From Desulfovibrio sp. (lineage in GTDB: Bacteria; Desulfobacterota; Desulfovibrionia; Desulfovibrionales; Desulfovibrionaceae): DNA of 64,000 nucleotides. Position 1 is the stretch's first letter. Each line of letters begins with the position of its first letter. The notes beneath the pieces were generated by a model. That model did not search any database and was not told the DNA's origin. It was given only the letters and a program-made list of their open reading frames with translations. The stretch lies in the NCBI GenBank assembly GCA_016208105.1, contig JACQYS010000002.1, forward strand, positions 62,001-126,000. The letters are read 5' to 3'. This document shows, piece after piece, positions 36,432 through 45,433 of the stretch. Both the position numbers and the translations under genes were made by a program.

Positions 36432-37304
36432 CTAGACCTTCTGTTGCCTGTCCTGGGGCAGCCGGGCGAACACCAGCAATGCAACCAGCAGACTGTAGGT
36501 GAGGGTTTCCTTGAGATCCGCCGAGAAGGCCAGTGTCAGGCATGCCTCAATGACGCCAAGAAGCAGGCCTCCGGCAAACACCCGTGAGAGGGAGGAATAG
36601 CCGCCCAACGTGGCCGCCACGAATCCCTTGAGGCCAAGCCCGAAGCCCATGTCGTAGCGCAGCATGGTCTGGGGACCTATGGCCATGGCAGCCAGGGCCG
36701 CGAGCATTCCGGACAGGGCGAAGGACAGGGCCTGGGCCCTCACCGGGTTCACCCCCTGAAGCCTGGCGGCTAGGGCGTTCATCGACACGGCCCGGATGGC
36801 CCTTCCTGTGCGCGTAAGGGTAAGAAAAGCGGACAGCGTGGCCACGCTGGCCACTGCCAAAACCAGGGACGTGACGGTGTTGGCGCTAAGAAAGAATGCA
36901 CCCAGGCGGAAGGGCGGGAGAACGACGAACTGTTCGAGCTTGAGAGGGTTCTTCCCCCAAATGAGAATGGCCGCACCCTGCCAGACCAGGCTTGCCGCCA
37001 CGGTGAGCATGAGCTGGCGGAGCGGTTGGGCCGTGAGCGTCATTCCCAGGGTGGTGGCGTAGAGAACCTGGCCTAGAACGAAACCGAAGACGCCGGTGGC
37101 CAGAAGCGCGGTGACAGGCCCCAGTTCGAGGGCCTGGGAAAGGCTGTACAAGACCAATCCGCCCAGGAGGAGAAGTTCCCCCTGGGCGAAATTGATAAGC
37201 CGGCTCGAGTTGTAGACCAGGGAAAAGCCCAGGGCCATGAGCCCGTAGACAGCCCCCAGCGCCAACCCGGAGTTTACGGCCTGGGCCAGGTAAAGCGCCA
37301 GCAC
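36432..37304 (-). CDS. livH: Branched-chain amino acid-type ABC permease (LivH-like)
   Basis: This 290-residue membrane protein has LivH features: NSGLALGAVYGLMALGFSLV, RLINFAQGELLLLGG and a coupling loop RTGRAIRAVSMNALAARLQGV. It starts at a GTG, 18 bp after the stop of the FG-GAP protein gene. It pairs with the LivM-like permease and the binding protein downstream. Confidence 0.87.
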   Translation of the reverse strand: MLALYLAQAVNSGLALGAVYGLMALGFSLVYNSSRLINFAQGELLLLGGLVLYSLSQALELGPVTALLATGVFGFVLGQVLYATTLGMTLTAQPLRQLMLTVAASLVWQGAAILIWGKNPLKLEQFVVLPPFRLGAFFLSANTVTSLVLAVASVATLSAFLTLTRTGRAIRAVSMNALAARLQGVNPVRAQALSFALSGMLAALAAMAIGPQTMLRYDMGFGLGLKGFVAATLGGYSSLSRVFAGGLLLGVIEACLTLAFSADLKETLTYSLLVALLVFARLPQDRQQKV

Positions 37305-37322
37305 GCCGTTAAAGCGGGCGGG

Positions 37323-38984
37323 CTAGTTGCCCACCTCCTCCATGTTGCCGAACTGACCGGTCTGCTGAGCGGAGTTCAGGTCAAGAGGGTAGGCCAACAC
37401 CAGGGTGCGACGGTTTTTGAGGCCCGTGGGTCCCGGGTAAGTGTTGATGCACACGATAAGGCTCTGGGAACCCTGGTTCTCCAGGTCGCCCACCTCGTAG
37501 CCGATGATGGTGCCCTTGATGCGCCTGGTCTTCCATTTCAGGTTGAGGCCCACGCCGTCCCAGGCCAGGGAGTGGATTTCGCCCTGGGAGAAGAAGCGGA
37601 AGTGCTCGAAGAACTGGGAGGCAATGGAGATGTTCTTGCTCACCAGAAGTTCAGGAGTCTTGCCGAGGACCACGGGCACCAGCGGCAGAGGCACATAGTA
37701 GTAGGACCAAAGATGGTTTTCGTTGGGCGTGGCCGTGGGGGGCAGCAGGGAATCGTGTTCGATGCCCATGCTGGACCCGGCGTACAGCTCCTCGGTCTTG
37801 GCGATCACGTCGTTCTTGCCGGAGACAACGTTCAAGTGGTCGCTGTCGTCGACGAACACCAGCTTGTAGCCGGCTTCCTCGGGCAAATAAGCGAAGTTGA
37901 AGGGATTGCACTTGGAGGGCAAGTTCAGTCTGGCACCAGGGGTAAGCTTGCCGCCCGAGTAGCTCATCTCATACACTCCGCCGGTGAAGAGCGCCTTGCG
38001 CTCTCCCTTGGAGCCGACCAACTGGGCCTGGAAACGGGGGGGGAGCTTCACAGAGGCAAGGTACCAAGGTTGGCGTTCGGCTTCCGCAACCAGCTTGTTG
38101 CCTTCCAGACGGTAGATGGTGGACTGGGGAAGCCTGTCGAAGTGGGAAGAGACGATGATGCGGCCGCTCTTGTCAGCTCCAAGCTTCAAGATGGAGACGC
38201 GGACGTTCTTCACTCGGGTGGAACCTTCAATCTTGGCCAAAAGAGCGAGCTGGCGGTCCTGCCAGCGATAGACGTATACTTCGGATTCCGAGATCATCAC
38301 CACTTCGTTCTTGCCGTCGCCATCCACATCGCCCACGGCCATGCCGGTGGCGGCGTAGGGCAGGCTCTGGCTACGCCAGGATCCGGGGGTCTCGCTGTTG
38401 CCCGCGTACCGGAAGTTCGGGTTCAGATAGACCTGCTGGTTCTCTGCGGTCTGGTTGACCACGAAGCCGGGGTTCATCTGGTTGATCTTCTCCACAGGCT
38501 GACCGGTCTTGGGATCGCGGGCAGCCTCGGGGCGCTTGAACACCTGGGAGTTGATATCCTTGGCCACGCCTTCCATGGCCGGGATGATGGTGTTCAACTT
38601 GGTCTGAGCGGTTTGGGGGATGACTTGGCCCTTGGAATCCATCACCTTCACATCAAGGCTGGCGTCGTCTCCGGCGATGGTCATGGAACCGTAGACCACA
38701 TAATCGGCCTTCAGGGCCGTCAAAAGGGCCTTGGCGTCGGAATCGGATTTCGGAGCGGTCTTTGCTTTCTGGTCGATCGCGGATTTATCCAGGGGCTGGA
38801 ACTTGCCCTGCCATGTCAGGCGCGACACCAGCATGTCCTGGATGCCCTGGGAGAGATAGGCGAATTTGTCTGGGCCGTTGACGGTGAAAGGCAGTACGGC
38901 GAAGCTTTTCACCTGGGCCACTGCGGCCGAAGCTGACAATATGATGGCCAGTGCGGCCAGGAACACCACGCGGACGCGGATCAT
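37323..38984 (-). CDS. Secreted protein with CsgG/LpoB-like N-terminus and FG-GAP/beta-propeller repeats
   Basis: A signal peptide (ALAIILSASAAVAQ) is followed by a region like curli-assembly CsgG/LpoB-type domains (KSFAVLPFTVNGPDKFAYLS; DYVVYGSMTI, residues 25-150). The rest has beta-propeller blades, including an FG-GAP calcium loop GDVDGDGKNEVVMI near residue 216. It is 553 residues long with a GGAGG ribosome site. It is the first gene of a unit that continues into livH-livM-binding protein. Its function is unknown; an envelope sensor or assembly role is possible. Confidence 0.75.
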   Translation of the reverse strand: MIRVRVVFLAALAIILSASAAVAQVKSFAVLPFTVNGPDKFAYLSQGIQDMLVSRLTWQGKFQPLDKSAIDQKAKTAPKSDSDAKALLTALKADYVVYGSMTIAGDDASLDVKVMDSKGQVIPQTAQTKLNTIIPAMEGVAKDINSQVFKRPEAARDPKTGQPVEKINQMNPGFVVNQTAENQQVYLNPNFRYAGNSETPGSWRSQSLPYAATGMAVGDVDGDGKNEVVMISESEVYVYRWQDRQLALLAKIEGSTRVKNVRVSILKLGADKSGRIIVSSHFDRLPQSTIYRLEGNKLVAEAERQPWYLASVKLPPRFQAQLVGSKGERKALFTGGVYEMSYSGGKLTPGARLNLPSKCNPFNFAYLPEEAGYKLVFVDDSDHLNVVSGKNDVIAKTEELYAGSSMGIEHDSLLPPTATPNENHLWSYYYVPLPLVPVVLGKTPELLVSKNISIASQFFEHFRFFSQGEIHSLAWDGVGLNLKWKTRRIKGTIIGYEVGDLENQGSQSLIVCINTYPGPTGLKNRRTLVLAYPLDLNSAQQTGQFGNMEEVGN

Positions 38985-39231
38985 GCAAGAACCTCCATTG
39001 GCTTGGGAAAGCCTTTCCCGGCGTTACCGGGCGGGCAAGCTGTTAGCATTAACGCACATGCGAGGCAAAAGAAATGTGCGGGGTCATCCCTCGCCCCGCC
39101 AAGGGTTTAGGACACTGGAGAGGGAATGAACAAAATTTCATCTTTGCCGGTTCCACCCGGCCAGCTGATTCTTATACAACGACGTCCGTTCGCGGGATTC
39201 GGTTACAGCCGCTCTTGCAAAGGCCGGCTGG

Positions 39232-40656
39232 TTGAGCCATCCTGACCGCGTGGCACGATCCTTCCGTCTTGTCTGCGCAGCTTCTGAAGTGCCTCTGGTG
39301 GGGGCTCTGCTCACGGCTCAGGGGTTTGCCTTCGAGCCCGAGCCCTTCAGCCCGTGGTGTTTCAGGCTCGTGGCCGAGCCTTTCCCATTAGGCGCGTCCC
39401 TGGCCGCCAGTTTCGGCCTCCTCTACATTCAAGACCGTTCTTCCATGCTCCCCCCGCTTGCCCTGGCCCCTGGGGAAGGGGCAGCTGTCCTGGATATGTG
39501 CGCAAGCCCCGGGGGGAAGACTTCTTTTCTTGCCCAACTGACCGGCCGCTCCGGCTACGTGCTGGGCAACGAGCCCAGTGCCGACAGGCTGGCCACTCTT
39601 CGCCAGAACATGGCCCGCATGAACCTTCCCCAGGCAGTCACCTCCGGGGCCAAGGGCCAAGACCTGGACTTGCCCGACTCTTCGTTCGGCTGTATTCTTT
39701 TAGATCCTCCATGCAGCGGCTGGGGCACTGTGGAAAAAAATCCTCAAGTGCTCTCGCTCTGGCGCCCGGACAAGGTTGAACCGCTTGTTACCCTGCAACG
39801 CGAGCTTTTGACCAAGGCGAACAGGTTGTTGGCCCCAGGAGGGAGCCTTCTGTATTCCACCTGCACCACCAACCGGGACGAAAACGAAGAACAGGTTGCC
39901 TGGGCTGCGGCAGAGCTTGGGCTTTCAATATCGCCCTTGCCTCTGTTCGAGGGATTCAGCTTTCATGAACCGCTGCTCTTAGCCGCTCAGGGGACGTTGC
40001 GTGTGGACGGGGAGGGGTCGCAGGCCCAGGGATTCTACCTCGCTCTTCTCGTCAAACCAGAGTCAGCTGGTGGACCCGTGGAAGAAAAAAGTAATTCTCA
40101 TCCCATTGCATTCGGCCAGGTGAACCCGACGGATTTGGCCACAGCCGGTTCGCGCGGGGAGGGGGGCAGGAAAAGCCGATCCGACTCTGTCCCAGGCAAT
40201 TCGGGCCGGGCGCAACGCAGGAAGAGGCAGGCGCGAAAAGTGAGAAATGCAGAATCCTCAGGCGATATATCTGGAGATCTTCCGGCTGAGGCATTGAGCG
40301 ATGAGAGCCTGGCCTGGGGGAACCTCCCTCCCGGTTTTTTTGAATTGTTTAAAGATGAGATGTGCTTCATACCCGCCCGGGGCGAGGGGTTGTTGCCTCT
40401 GCGCCGCAAGGGCCAGCGAGTGGGTTCGCTGAAGGGTGGGGTTTTCAGACCGTGGGCCAGGGCCAGGCTCTTGCTGCAAAGGCCCGGCATTGGACCGGAA
40501 CTGAACGTGGATGAAACCGAGCCACTCTTGGCTCTCTTGGAGGGCCGGAGCATTCAGACGGATGTGAAATCCGTTCGGATGGGGCTTTATTTTCGGGGAC
40601 TCCCCCTGGGATTTTTGACCGTCAAAGGGGGACGGGCCCTCTGGTCCGACAGGTGA
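39232..40656 (+). CDS. RNA cytosine-C5 methyltransferase, RsmF/NSUN family
   Basis: The AdoMet-binding motif LDMCASPGGKTSFLA and the two catalytic cysteines (DPPCSGWG near residue 160; YSTCTTNRDENEEQV near 208) mark a Nol1/Nop2/Sun methyltransferase. The C-terminal region (PARGEGLLPLRR..GLYFRGLPLGFLTVKGGRALWS) matches the PUA-like tail of RsmF-type enzymes; the linker (about residues 285-355) is low complexity. The probable target is 16S rRNA. The start is a TTG; no good ATG is nearby. Confidence 0.85.
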   Translation: MSHPDRVARSFRLVCAASEVPLVGALLTAQGFAFEPEPFSPWCFRLVAEPFPLGASLAASFGLLYIQDRSSMLPPLALAPGEGAAVLDMCASPGGKTSFLAQLTGRSGYVLGNEPSADRLATLRQNMARMNLPQAVTSGAKGQDLDLPDSSFGCILLDPPCSGWGTVEKNPQVLSLWRPDKVEPLVTLQRELLTKANRLLAPGGSLLYSTCTTNRDENEEQVAWAAAELGLSISPLPLFEGFSFHEPLLLAAQGTLRVDGEGSQAQGFYLALLVKPESAGGPVEEKSNSHPIAFGQVNPTDLATAGSRGEGGRKSRSDSVPGNSGRAQRRKRQARKVRNAESSGDISGDLPAEALSDESLAWGNLPPGFFELFKDEMCFIPARGEGLLPLRRKGQRVGSLKGGVFRPWARARLLLQRPGIGPELNVDETEPLLALLEGRSIQTDVKSVRMGLYFRGLPLGFLTVKGGRALWSDR

Positions 40657-40765
40657 AAGCATGATCAGAAACGTGATGCCACGAACCAGGCTCAGGCAGG
40701 GCTCCAAAAGCTATCCCGTCCCGGCCAGGTTCTTCGATTTCCACAAGATGCAGAAGGAAACGCCC

Positions 40766-41560
40766 ATGACCGGTATTTTCCGCCGACTCGGACGCCTCTT
40801 CGACCCCGTGAGCGGTCGTGCAGTGATTCTGCCTTTGGACCACGGAGTCGGCGAGGGAATGCTGCCGGGGCTTGAAGCGGTGGGACGCCTGCTCGGGATG
40901 CTCGATGGGCGAAACGTACAGGGCGTGGTGTTGAACAAGGGCCCGGCCAGGGCTCACGGTGCCGTTCTCCCCCTGAACGTGAGCGTGATCGTGCAGCTCT
41001 CCGGCGGAACCAAGCACGCCTTGCCTCCCTACGGTCGCACGGTGGTCTGCTCCGTGAGCGAAGCCCTGCGGCTGGGGGCCGACGCGGTGAGCCTGCAGAT
41101 TAACGTGGGCAATGATCAAGAGGACAGGATGCTCGCGGATTTCGGGGCCATGGCGGACGATGCCCACCAGGCTGGCCTGCCGGTACTGGCCATCATCCAG
41201 CCCAGGGGCGGGCATATAGTCAATGAGCTGGATTCGAGTCTCATTTCACACTGCATCCGTCTTGGCTCGGAACTTGGGGCGGACCTGACCGGAGTGCCAT
41301 ACAGTGGAGACCCGGAGAGCTTCGCCGAGGCGGTTGAATCTTCGGATGCGCCGGTACTGGTCACGGGTGGCCCGGGCCGGGGTGATTACCCCCGCTTCCT
41401 CTCAGCCATGGAGGAAGCCCTCAAGTGCGGTGCCGCCGGGTTGTGCGTCGGGCGAAATATCTTCCAGAGCCAGGACCCGGGCGAGGCCCTGGACCAGATC
41501 ATCGCCTTGGTCCACTCCGAGCAGCCCGAACAGCAGGGACAACCGGAACAGTCCGAATAG
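40766..41560 (+). CDS. Class I fructose-bisphosphate aldolase / ADTH synthase-family enzyme
   Basis: This is a DhnA/LacD-type TIM-barrel enzyme: VILPLDHGVGEGMLPGLE, Schiff-base region with YSGDPESFAEAV, and the phosphate-binding GGPGRGDY and AAGLCVGRNIFQ. Archaeal and Desulfovibrio relatives act as fructose-bisphosphate aldolase or make 2-amino-3,7-dideoxy-D-threo-hept-6-ulosonate for an alternative shikimate route; the sequence does not settle which. The frame is open to 40661, but the ATG at 40766 follows AAGGA. The C-terminus is a Gln/Glu-rich tail. Confidence 0.8.
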   Translation: MTGIFRRLGRLFDPVSGRAVILPLDHGVGEGMLPGLEAVGRLLGMLDGRNVQGVVLNKGPARAHGAVLPLNVSVIVQLSGGTKHALPPYGRTVVCSVSEALRLGADAVSLQINVGNDQEDRMLADFGAMADDAHQAGLPVLAIIQPRGGHIVNELDSSLISHCIRLGSELGADLTGVPYSGDPESFAEAVESSDAPVLVTGGPGRGDYPRFLSAMEEALKCGAAGLCVGRNIFQSQDPGEALDQIIALVHSEQPEQQGQPEQSE

Positions 41561-41724
41561 GGAACCCACCGGCGCAGCGGGATAGGGAGATAACCCGGAA
41601 AGGCGGTTGTTCGCGTTTCTTGCGTGTTATCGCTGGCAGCGGACGGGCTGGCATTGAGGGTTTTGCAGGAGTTTTCCCCCGCTCGTGATGGAGATCGACC
41701 ACCGCAATCTTGCCGGAGAGCCGC

Positions 41725-42324
41725 ATGGAGCTGGCACGCCTGTTCGTGGGACTTCCCCTGCCCGAAAACTACCAGCGCGGATTGGAGCGACTCGTCCAAT
41801 CTCTCAAGCCCGTTGTGCCAGGTTCATGTTCCTGGACCAGGCCCGGCAATTGGCACATCACGCTCGCCTTTTTGGGAGACATTCCCCTTGCACGCGCGCC
41901 AGAGCTCAGTGCCGTTCTGGCTGGTATTTCATGGAACGCCTTTTCCTTCATGGCTGGCGGGGGAGGGTTCTTTCCTTCAGCCAAGCGTCCACGGGTGGTG
42001 TGGGTGGGGGCAGCCGAAGGGGGAGACCGTTGCCGGGAGCTGGCTTCGTCCGTAGCTGGCGCTCTTGTCAGCCTGGGGCTCACATTGGATGAAAAACCAT
42101 TCTCCGCGCATTTGACCGTGGGCCGAATAAAGTCCTCTCGGCCTGGTGCTGATTGGCAAAAAGTATCGGTTCTGCTCGAATCCGCACAATGGCCCGTCGT
42201 GAAGATGGATCGTTTCGTGCTTTGGCGATCGTTTCTTGGAGGAGATAAAGGAAGGGGCGGTGCGGCGGCAGGGCCGCCGGGGCCCCGTTACGTCCCTCTC
42301 GGGGAGTACGGAGCCTCCGGCTGA
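41725..42324 (+). CDS. thpR: RNA 2',3'-cyclic phosphodiesterase
   Basis: This is a 2H phosphoesterase with both catalytic motifs, HITLAFLGD (near residue 43) and HLTVGRI (near 128), and LARLFVGLPLP at the start. It hydrolyses 2',3'-cyclic phosphate RNA ends. The ATG at 41725 lies after GGAG; a TTG at 41710 is in frame. The C-terminus is Gly/Pro-rich. Confidence 0.88.
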   Translation: MELARLFVGLPLPENYQRGLERLVQSLKPVVPGSCSWTRPGNWHITLAFLGDIPLARAPELSAVLAGISWNAFSFMAGGGGFFPSAKRPRVVWVGAAEGGDRCRELASSVAGALVSLGLTLDEKPFSAHLTVGRIKSSRPGADWQKVSVLLESAQWPVVKMDRFVLWRSFLGGDKGRGGAAAGPPGPRYVPLGEYGASG

Positions 42325-42359
42325 TCCCTTCGGCCTCGTCAGGGCTGGGGCGAGCCTGG

Positions 42360-42842
42360 CTACAGGTAGTCGCCCCGGTTGAACTTGATCTGTTCCGTCA
42401 CGGTCATGACTTCCAGTTCATTGACCAGCGACGAGAGTTGCGGGCTGTGCCCGTCCAGACCGGGGTGCTCGTCCTTGAGCTTTTTCACGTCGGCCTGAAT
42501 GGTTTCGAGGGTTCCGTACGCCTGACGCAGCTGGGAGCTAGACCCGCTGGTCAGTTGTCCGGAATATTTTTCCCACTGGTTGAGAATGCTGTCCACGTTG
42601 TCCATGACCGCCTGCCTTTCGCTCGACACATCGGCGACCTTCTCGGCCGCCTGGGCGGCCACCGCCTGGGCCAAGCCGGTTACGCCGGCAAGGGAGGACA
42701 ACGCGGCCGTGCCGGTTGCCGCTTGGCTTCCGTCAACCTCTTTGGCCAGAATTTCACCGAAATTCGTGGCCGGGGCGGACGTGGCCTTCTGGACCCTTCC
42801 CGTCTGCTGGGTGGGGGCGATCTGGTCGGTTTGGATTTTCAT
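42360..42842 (-). CDS. Hypothetical protein, Ala-rich with helical C-terminus
   Basis: This 160-residue protein has a disordered N-terminal third, an alanine-rich middle (LAQAVAAQAAEKVADV), and a helical C-terminal half (SSERQAVMDNVDSILNQWEK; ELEVMTVTEQIKFNRGDYL). The last motif resembles C-termini of flagellar-hook-associated or flagellar export-related small proteins, but I cannot assign it. The ATG at 42842 follows GAGGAG; a start at 42851 would place the ribosome site too close. Confidence 0.65.
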   Translation of the reverse strand: MKIQTDQIAPTQQTGRVQKATSAPATNFGEILAKEVDGSQAATGTAALSSLAGVTGLAQAVAAQAAEKVADVSSERQAVMDNVDSILNQWEKYSGQLTSGSSSQLRQAYGTLETIQADVKKLKDEHPGLDGHSPQLSSLVNELEVMTVTEQIKFNRGDYL

Positions 42843-43175
42843 AGGCTGCATCTCCTCGCCCTGACGTATTCCTCGGGCTTACAATAGCAAAGCCCTTGCC
42901 AAAACCTGCTCGAATATAAGTGTCTAAAACAATTGAGTATCGTTGTTTTCAGCAGGGAACATTTTTCCCTGCTCAGTAAAAGGGAGCGGGACGTTGGGCC
43001 GGAAGACACATCCCTGTCCCTGGTCGGCAGCCGGAACCGGCCTAAGCGAACAGCCGGCTTCAAGATGGCATGCCCCATTGGCCCTGACACTAGTACACCC
43101 AAAACCCCTTGTCTATTCTCGTACCAAACGGCTAAGATACGCACCCGTACAACATGAAAATCATTGGAGGCGGCC
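42843..43175. other. Non-coding region upstream of uspA-like gene, with a hairpin
   Basis: No gene is evident. A perfect hairpin with AGCAGGGAA/TTCCCTGCT arms and a five-base loop lies at 42951-42973. It has no T run on either strand and may regulate either divergent gene. Confidence 0.4.
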
Positions 43176-43637
43176 ATGGCCGAGTTCAAGAAGATTCTCT
43201 GCGCGGTGGATTTTTCCGATCACAGCCCCAAGCTGGCCGATTACGCCAAAAGCCTTGCCAAGTGTACAGGGGCAAAACTCTTGTGCGTGTATGTGGCGCC
43301 ATCTCTTTCACAGTATGTGGGGTTCCACGTGCCGCCGAGTTCCATCGAGTCCTTTGTGGGCGAGATCGTCGCGGGCGCGGACACCAGCATGCAATCCTAC
43401 CTGGATGCGCATTTTCAGGGAGTGGAAACCCAGGGCAAGGTGCTCGTGGGCTATCCAGCAGAAGAGATTCTCAACCTGGCGGAGGACGAAAACGCTGATC
43501 TTATCATCATGGGCACCCATGGGCGTACCGGTATCGACCGCATTCTCTTCGGCTCAGTGGCTGAAAAGATAGTCAAGAGTTCCAAGTGCCCGGTGTTGAC
43601 CATTCGCCCCGAGCCGCACGGCGAGGATAAGGACTAA
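43176..43637 (+). CDS. Universal stress protein (UspA family)
   Basis: The 153-residue protein has an N-terminal KKILCAVDFSDHS and the C-terminal nucleotide-binding loop GTHGRTGIDRILFGSVAEKIV, so it probably binds ATP. Such proteins help cells survive stress and starvation. The ATG at 43176 follows TTGGAGG; an upstream TTG is in frame. It lies 28 bp before hisC. Confidence 0.9.
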   Translation: MAEFKKILCAVDFSDHSPKLADYAKSLAKCTGAKLLCVYVAPSLSQYVGFHVPPSSIESFVGEIVAGADTSMQSYLDAHFQGVETQGKVLVGYPAEEILNLAEDENADLIIMGTHGRTGIDRILFGSVAEKIVKSSKCPVLTIRPEPHGEDKD

Positions 43638-43665
43638 GAACGAAGGATTTAAGGATTAAGGACTC

Positions 43666-44775
43666 ATGAATCCACAGGATACGTTACGACCTGAGATACT
43701 GGAATTCACACCATATTCTCCGGGCCTCTCCATTGACGAGATAAAGGAGCGTTACAAGCTTCCAAGCGTGATCAAGCTGGCCAGCAACGAGAATCCCCTC
43801 GGGGCTTCCCCGCTTGTCCAGCGCGTGCTGGCCCGCCGGGCCGAGGTGGTTTTTCGGTATCCCCAGTCCGGTAATCCCAAGCTGACCCAGGCCATTGCCG
43901 ACTTCCACGGCGTTTCCTCCAAATGCGTGGTGCCGGGCAACGGCTCGGACGAGATCATCGACCTGTTGCTCCGGGTGAAAGCCAGGCCGGGAATTGACAA
44001 TGTGGTTGCCTTTGACCCGTGTTTCAGCATCTACCGCCTCCAGGCAAAACTCTGCGGCGTGGAGATTCGCCAAGCCAGGCTCTCACCGGATTTCAGGTTT
44101 CCTTTCGAGGACCTGCTTGGCTTGTGCGATGAATACACCGCCCTGGTGTTTGTCACCAACCCGGACAATCCTTCGGGGCATGCGGTGAAGGCGGCGGAGC
44201 TGGCGTATCTGGCCAAGGCATTGCCGCCCCAAGCGCTCCTTGTGGTTGACGAGGCCTATGTGGAATTCGCCGACCCTGAGGAAGAATACTCGGTTATGGG
44301 TCGGCTGGGCAGTTTGGAGAACGTCGTTGTCCTGCGGACCTTCTCCAAGCTTTACGGCTTGGCGGGGCTTCGGCTTGGCTTCGGCGTCATGCCGGAGTGG
44401 CTGGCGGATCTGGTCATGAGAGTGCGCCTGCCGTTTAGCGTGAACCTGCTCGCGGAGGCTGCGGGCATGGCCGCGCTTGAGGACCGCCACTTCCGTCAGG
44501 CCACCCTGGAAACTGTGCGCAAGGGAAGGGCTTGGCTTTCCGGGGAGCTTGAGCGCCTTGGGTGCGACGTGCGCCCCTCCCAGGCAAACTTCATCCTGTT
44601 CACGCCCCCCATGGGGGCCAAGGCAGTGTTCGAAGCGCTCCTGGCCAAAGGAATCATCATTCGTCCGCTTGCCAGCTACGGGCTGCCAGAATGTCTGCGG
44701 GTGAGTATCGGGAGCGAGTCGGAAAATCAGTCTTTTGTGCAGGCTCTTGAAGCAATCCTCGGCGCCCATGGCTGA
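43666..44775 (+). CDS. hisC: Histidinol-phosphate aminotransferase
   Basis: This fold-type I PLP enzyme has KLASNENPLG, GNGSDEIIDLL, NPDNPSG, VVDEAYVEF and the PLP lysine in TFSKLYGLAGLRLGF (near residue 227). It converts imidazole-acetol phosphate to histidinol phosphate in histidine synthesis; some homologs transaminate aromatic amino acids. Four AAGGA-type repeats precede the ATG. The gene overlaps cmk by 8 bp, a coupling common in Desulfovibrio. Confidence 0.93.
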   Translation: MNPQDTLRPEILEFTPYSPGLSIDEIKERYKLPSVIKLASNENPLGASPLVQRVLARRAEVVFRYPQSGNPKLTQAIADFHGVSSKCVVPGNGSDEIIDLLLRVKARPGIDNVVAFDPCFSIYRLQAKLCGVEIRQARLSPDFRFPFEDLLGLCDEYTALVFVTNPDNPSGHAVKAAELAYLAKALPPQALLVVDEAYVEFADPEEEYSVMGRLGSLENVVVLRTFSKLYGLAGLRLGFGVMPEWLADLVMRVRLPFSVNLLAEAAGMAALEDRHFRQATLETVRKGRAWLSGELERLGCDVRPSQANFILFTPPMGAKAVFEALLAKGIIIRPLASYGLPECLRVSIGSESENQSFVQALEAILGAHG

Positions 44776-45433
44776 GAAGCTGATCATAACCATCGACGGC
44801 CCGGCCGGGGTTGGCAAGACTACCCTGGCCAGGAAAGTGGCCCAGGCCATGGGCATCGCCTATTTGGATACCGGGGCCATGTTCAGGACCACCGCGCTTA
44901 AGCTCGGCGATAAGGCATGGGGACTCTCAGCCGCGGAACTTAAGTCGCGGATGAGCGGCTTGAGCTTTGAGCTTGCGGGGAGTGGGACAAGTTCGGTTCT
45001 CTTGTGCGACGGGCGTCCGGTGGGGGATGAGGTGCGTACCGAGCAGGTTGGCATGTGGGCCTCCAACATGGCCGCCCGGCCGGAGGTCCGCGATTTCCAG
45101 AAGGCCGCGCAGCGTGCCATCGGCGAGCGGACGTCGCTCGTGGCCGAGGGGAGGGACATGGGCACCGTGGTCTTCCCTGGAGCCAGCCGCAAATTCTTTC
45201 TGGACGCCGATCCGGCCATCAGGGCCGAGCGAAGGGCGGAACAGTTGCGGGCAATGGGGCAGGATGCTGATGTCTTGGCCATTGAAGAATCCATCCGAGC
45301 CCGCGACCATCAAGACAGAAACCGCGCCGTCGCCCCTCTTATTCCGGCCGAAGATGCGGTGGTCATCGACACGTCGCAGATGAACTTGGAGCAGGTCTTT
45401 CAGCGGATCATGGATGACTTGAAAGAGTCATAG
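44768..45433 (+). CDS. cmk: Cytidylate kinase
   Basis: The P-loop IDGPAGVGKTTLA is at residues 8-20, with DTGAMFRTTAL, GRDMGTVVFPGAS and DQNR-like RDHQDRNRAVAPL. The enzyme phosphorylates CMP and dCMP. The ATG at 44768 overlaps the hisC stop by 8 bp, and its last 6 bp overlap the convergent hydrolase gene. Confidence 0.94.
   Translation: MAEKLIITIDGPAGVGKTTLARKVAQAMGIAYLDTGAMFRTTALKLGDKAWGLSAAELKSRMSGLSFELAGSGTSSVLLCDGRPVGDEVRTEQVGMWASNMAARPEVRDFQKAAQRAIGERTSLVAEGRDMGTVVFPGASRKFFLDADPAIRAERRAEQLRAMGQDADVLAIEESIRARDHQDRNRAVAPLIPAEDAVVIDTSQMNLEQVFQRIMDDLKES

Noticed and set aside
37572-38936. A 454-codon plus-strand frame
   Set aside because: It mirrors the FG-GAP protein gene; only the minus strand has a signal peptide, domains and a ribosome site.
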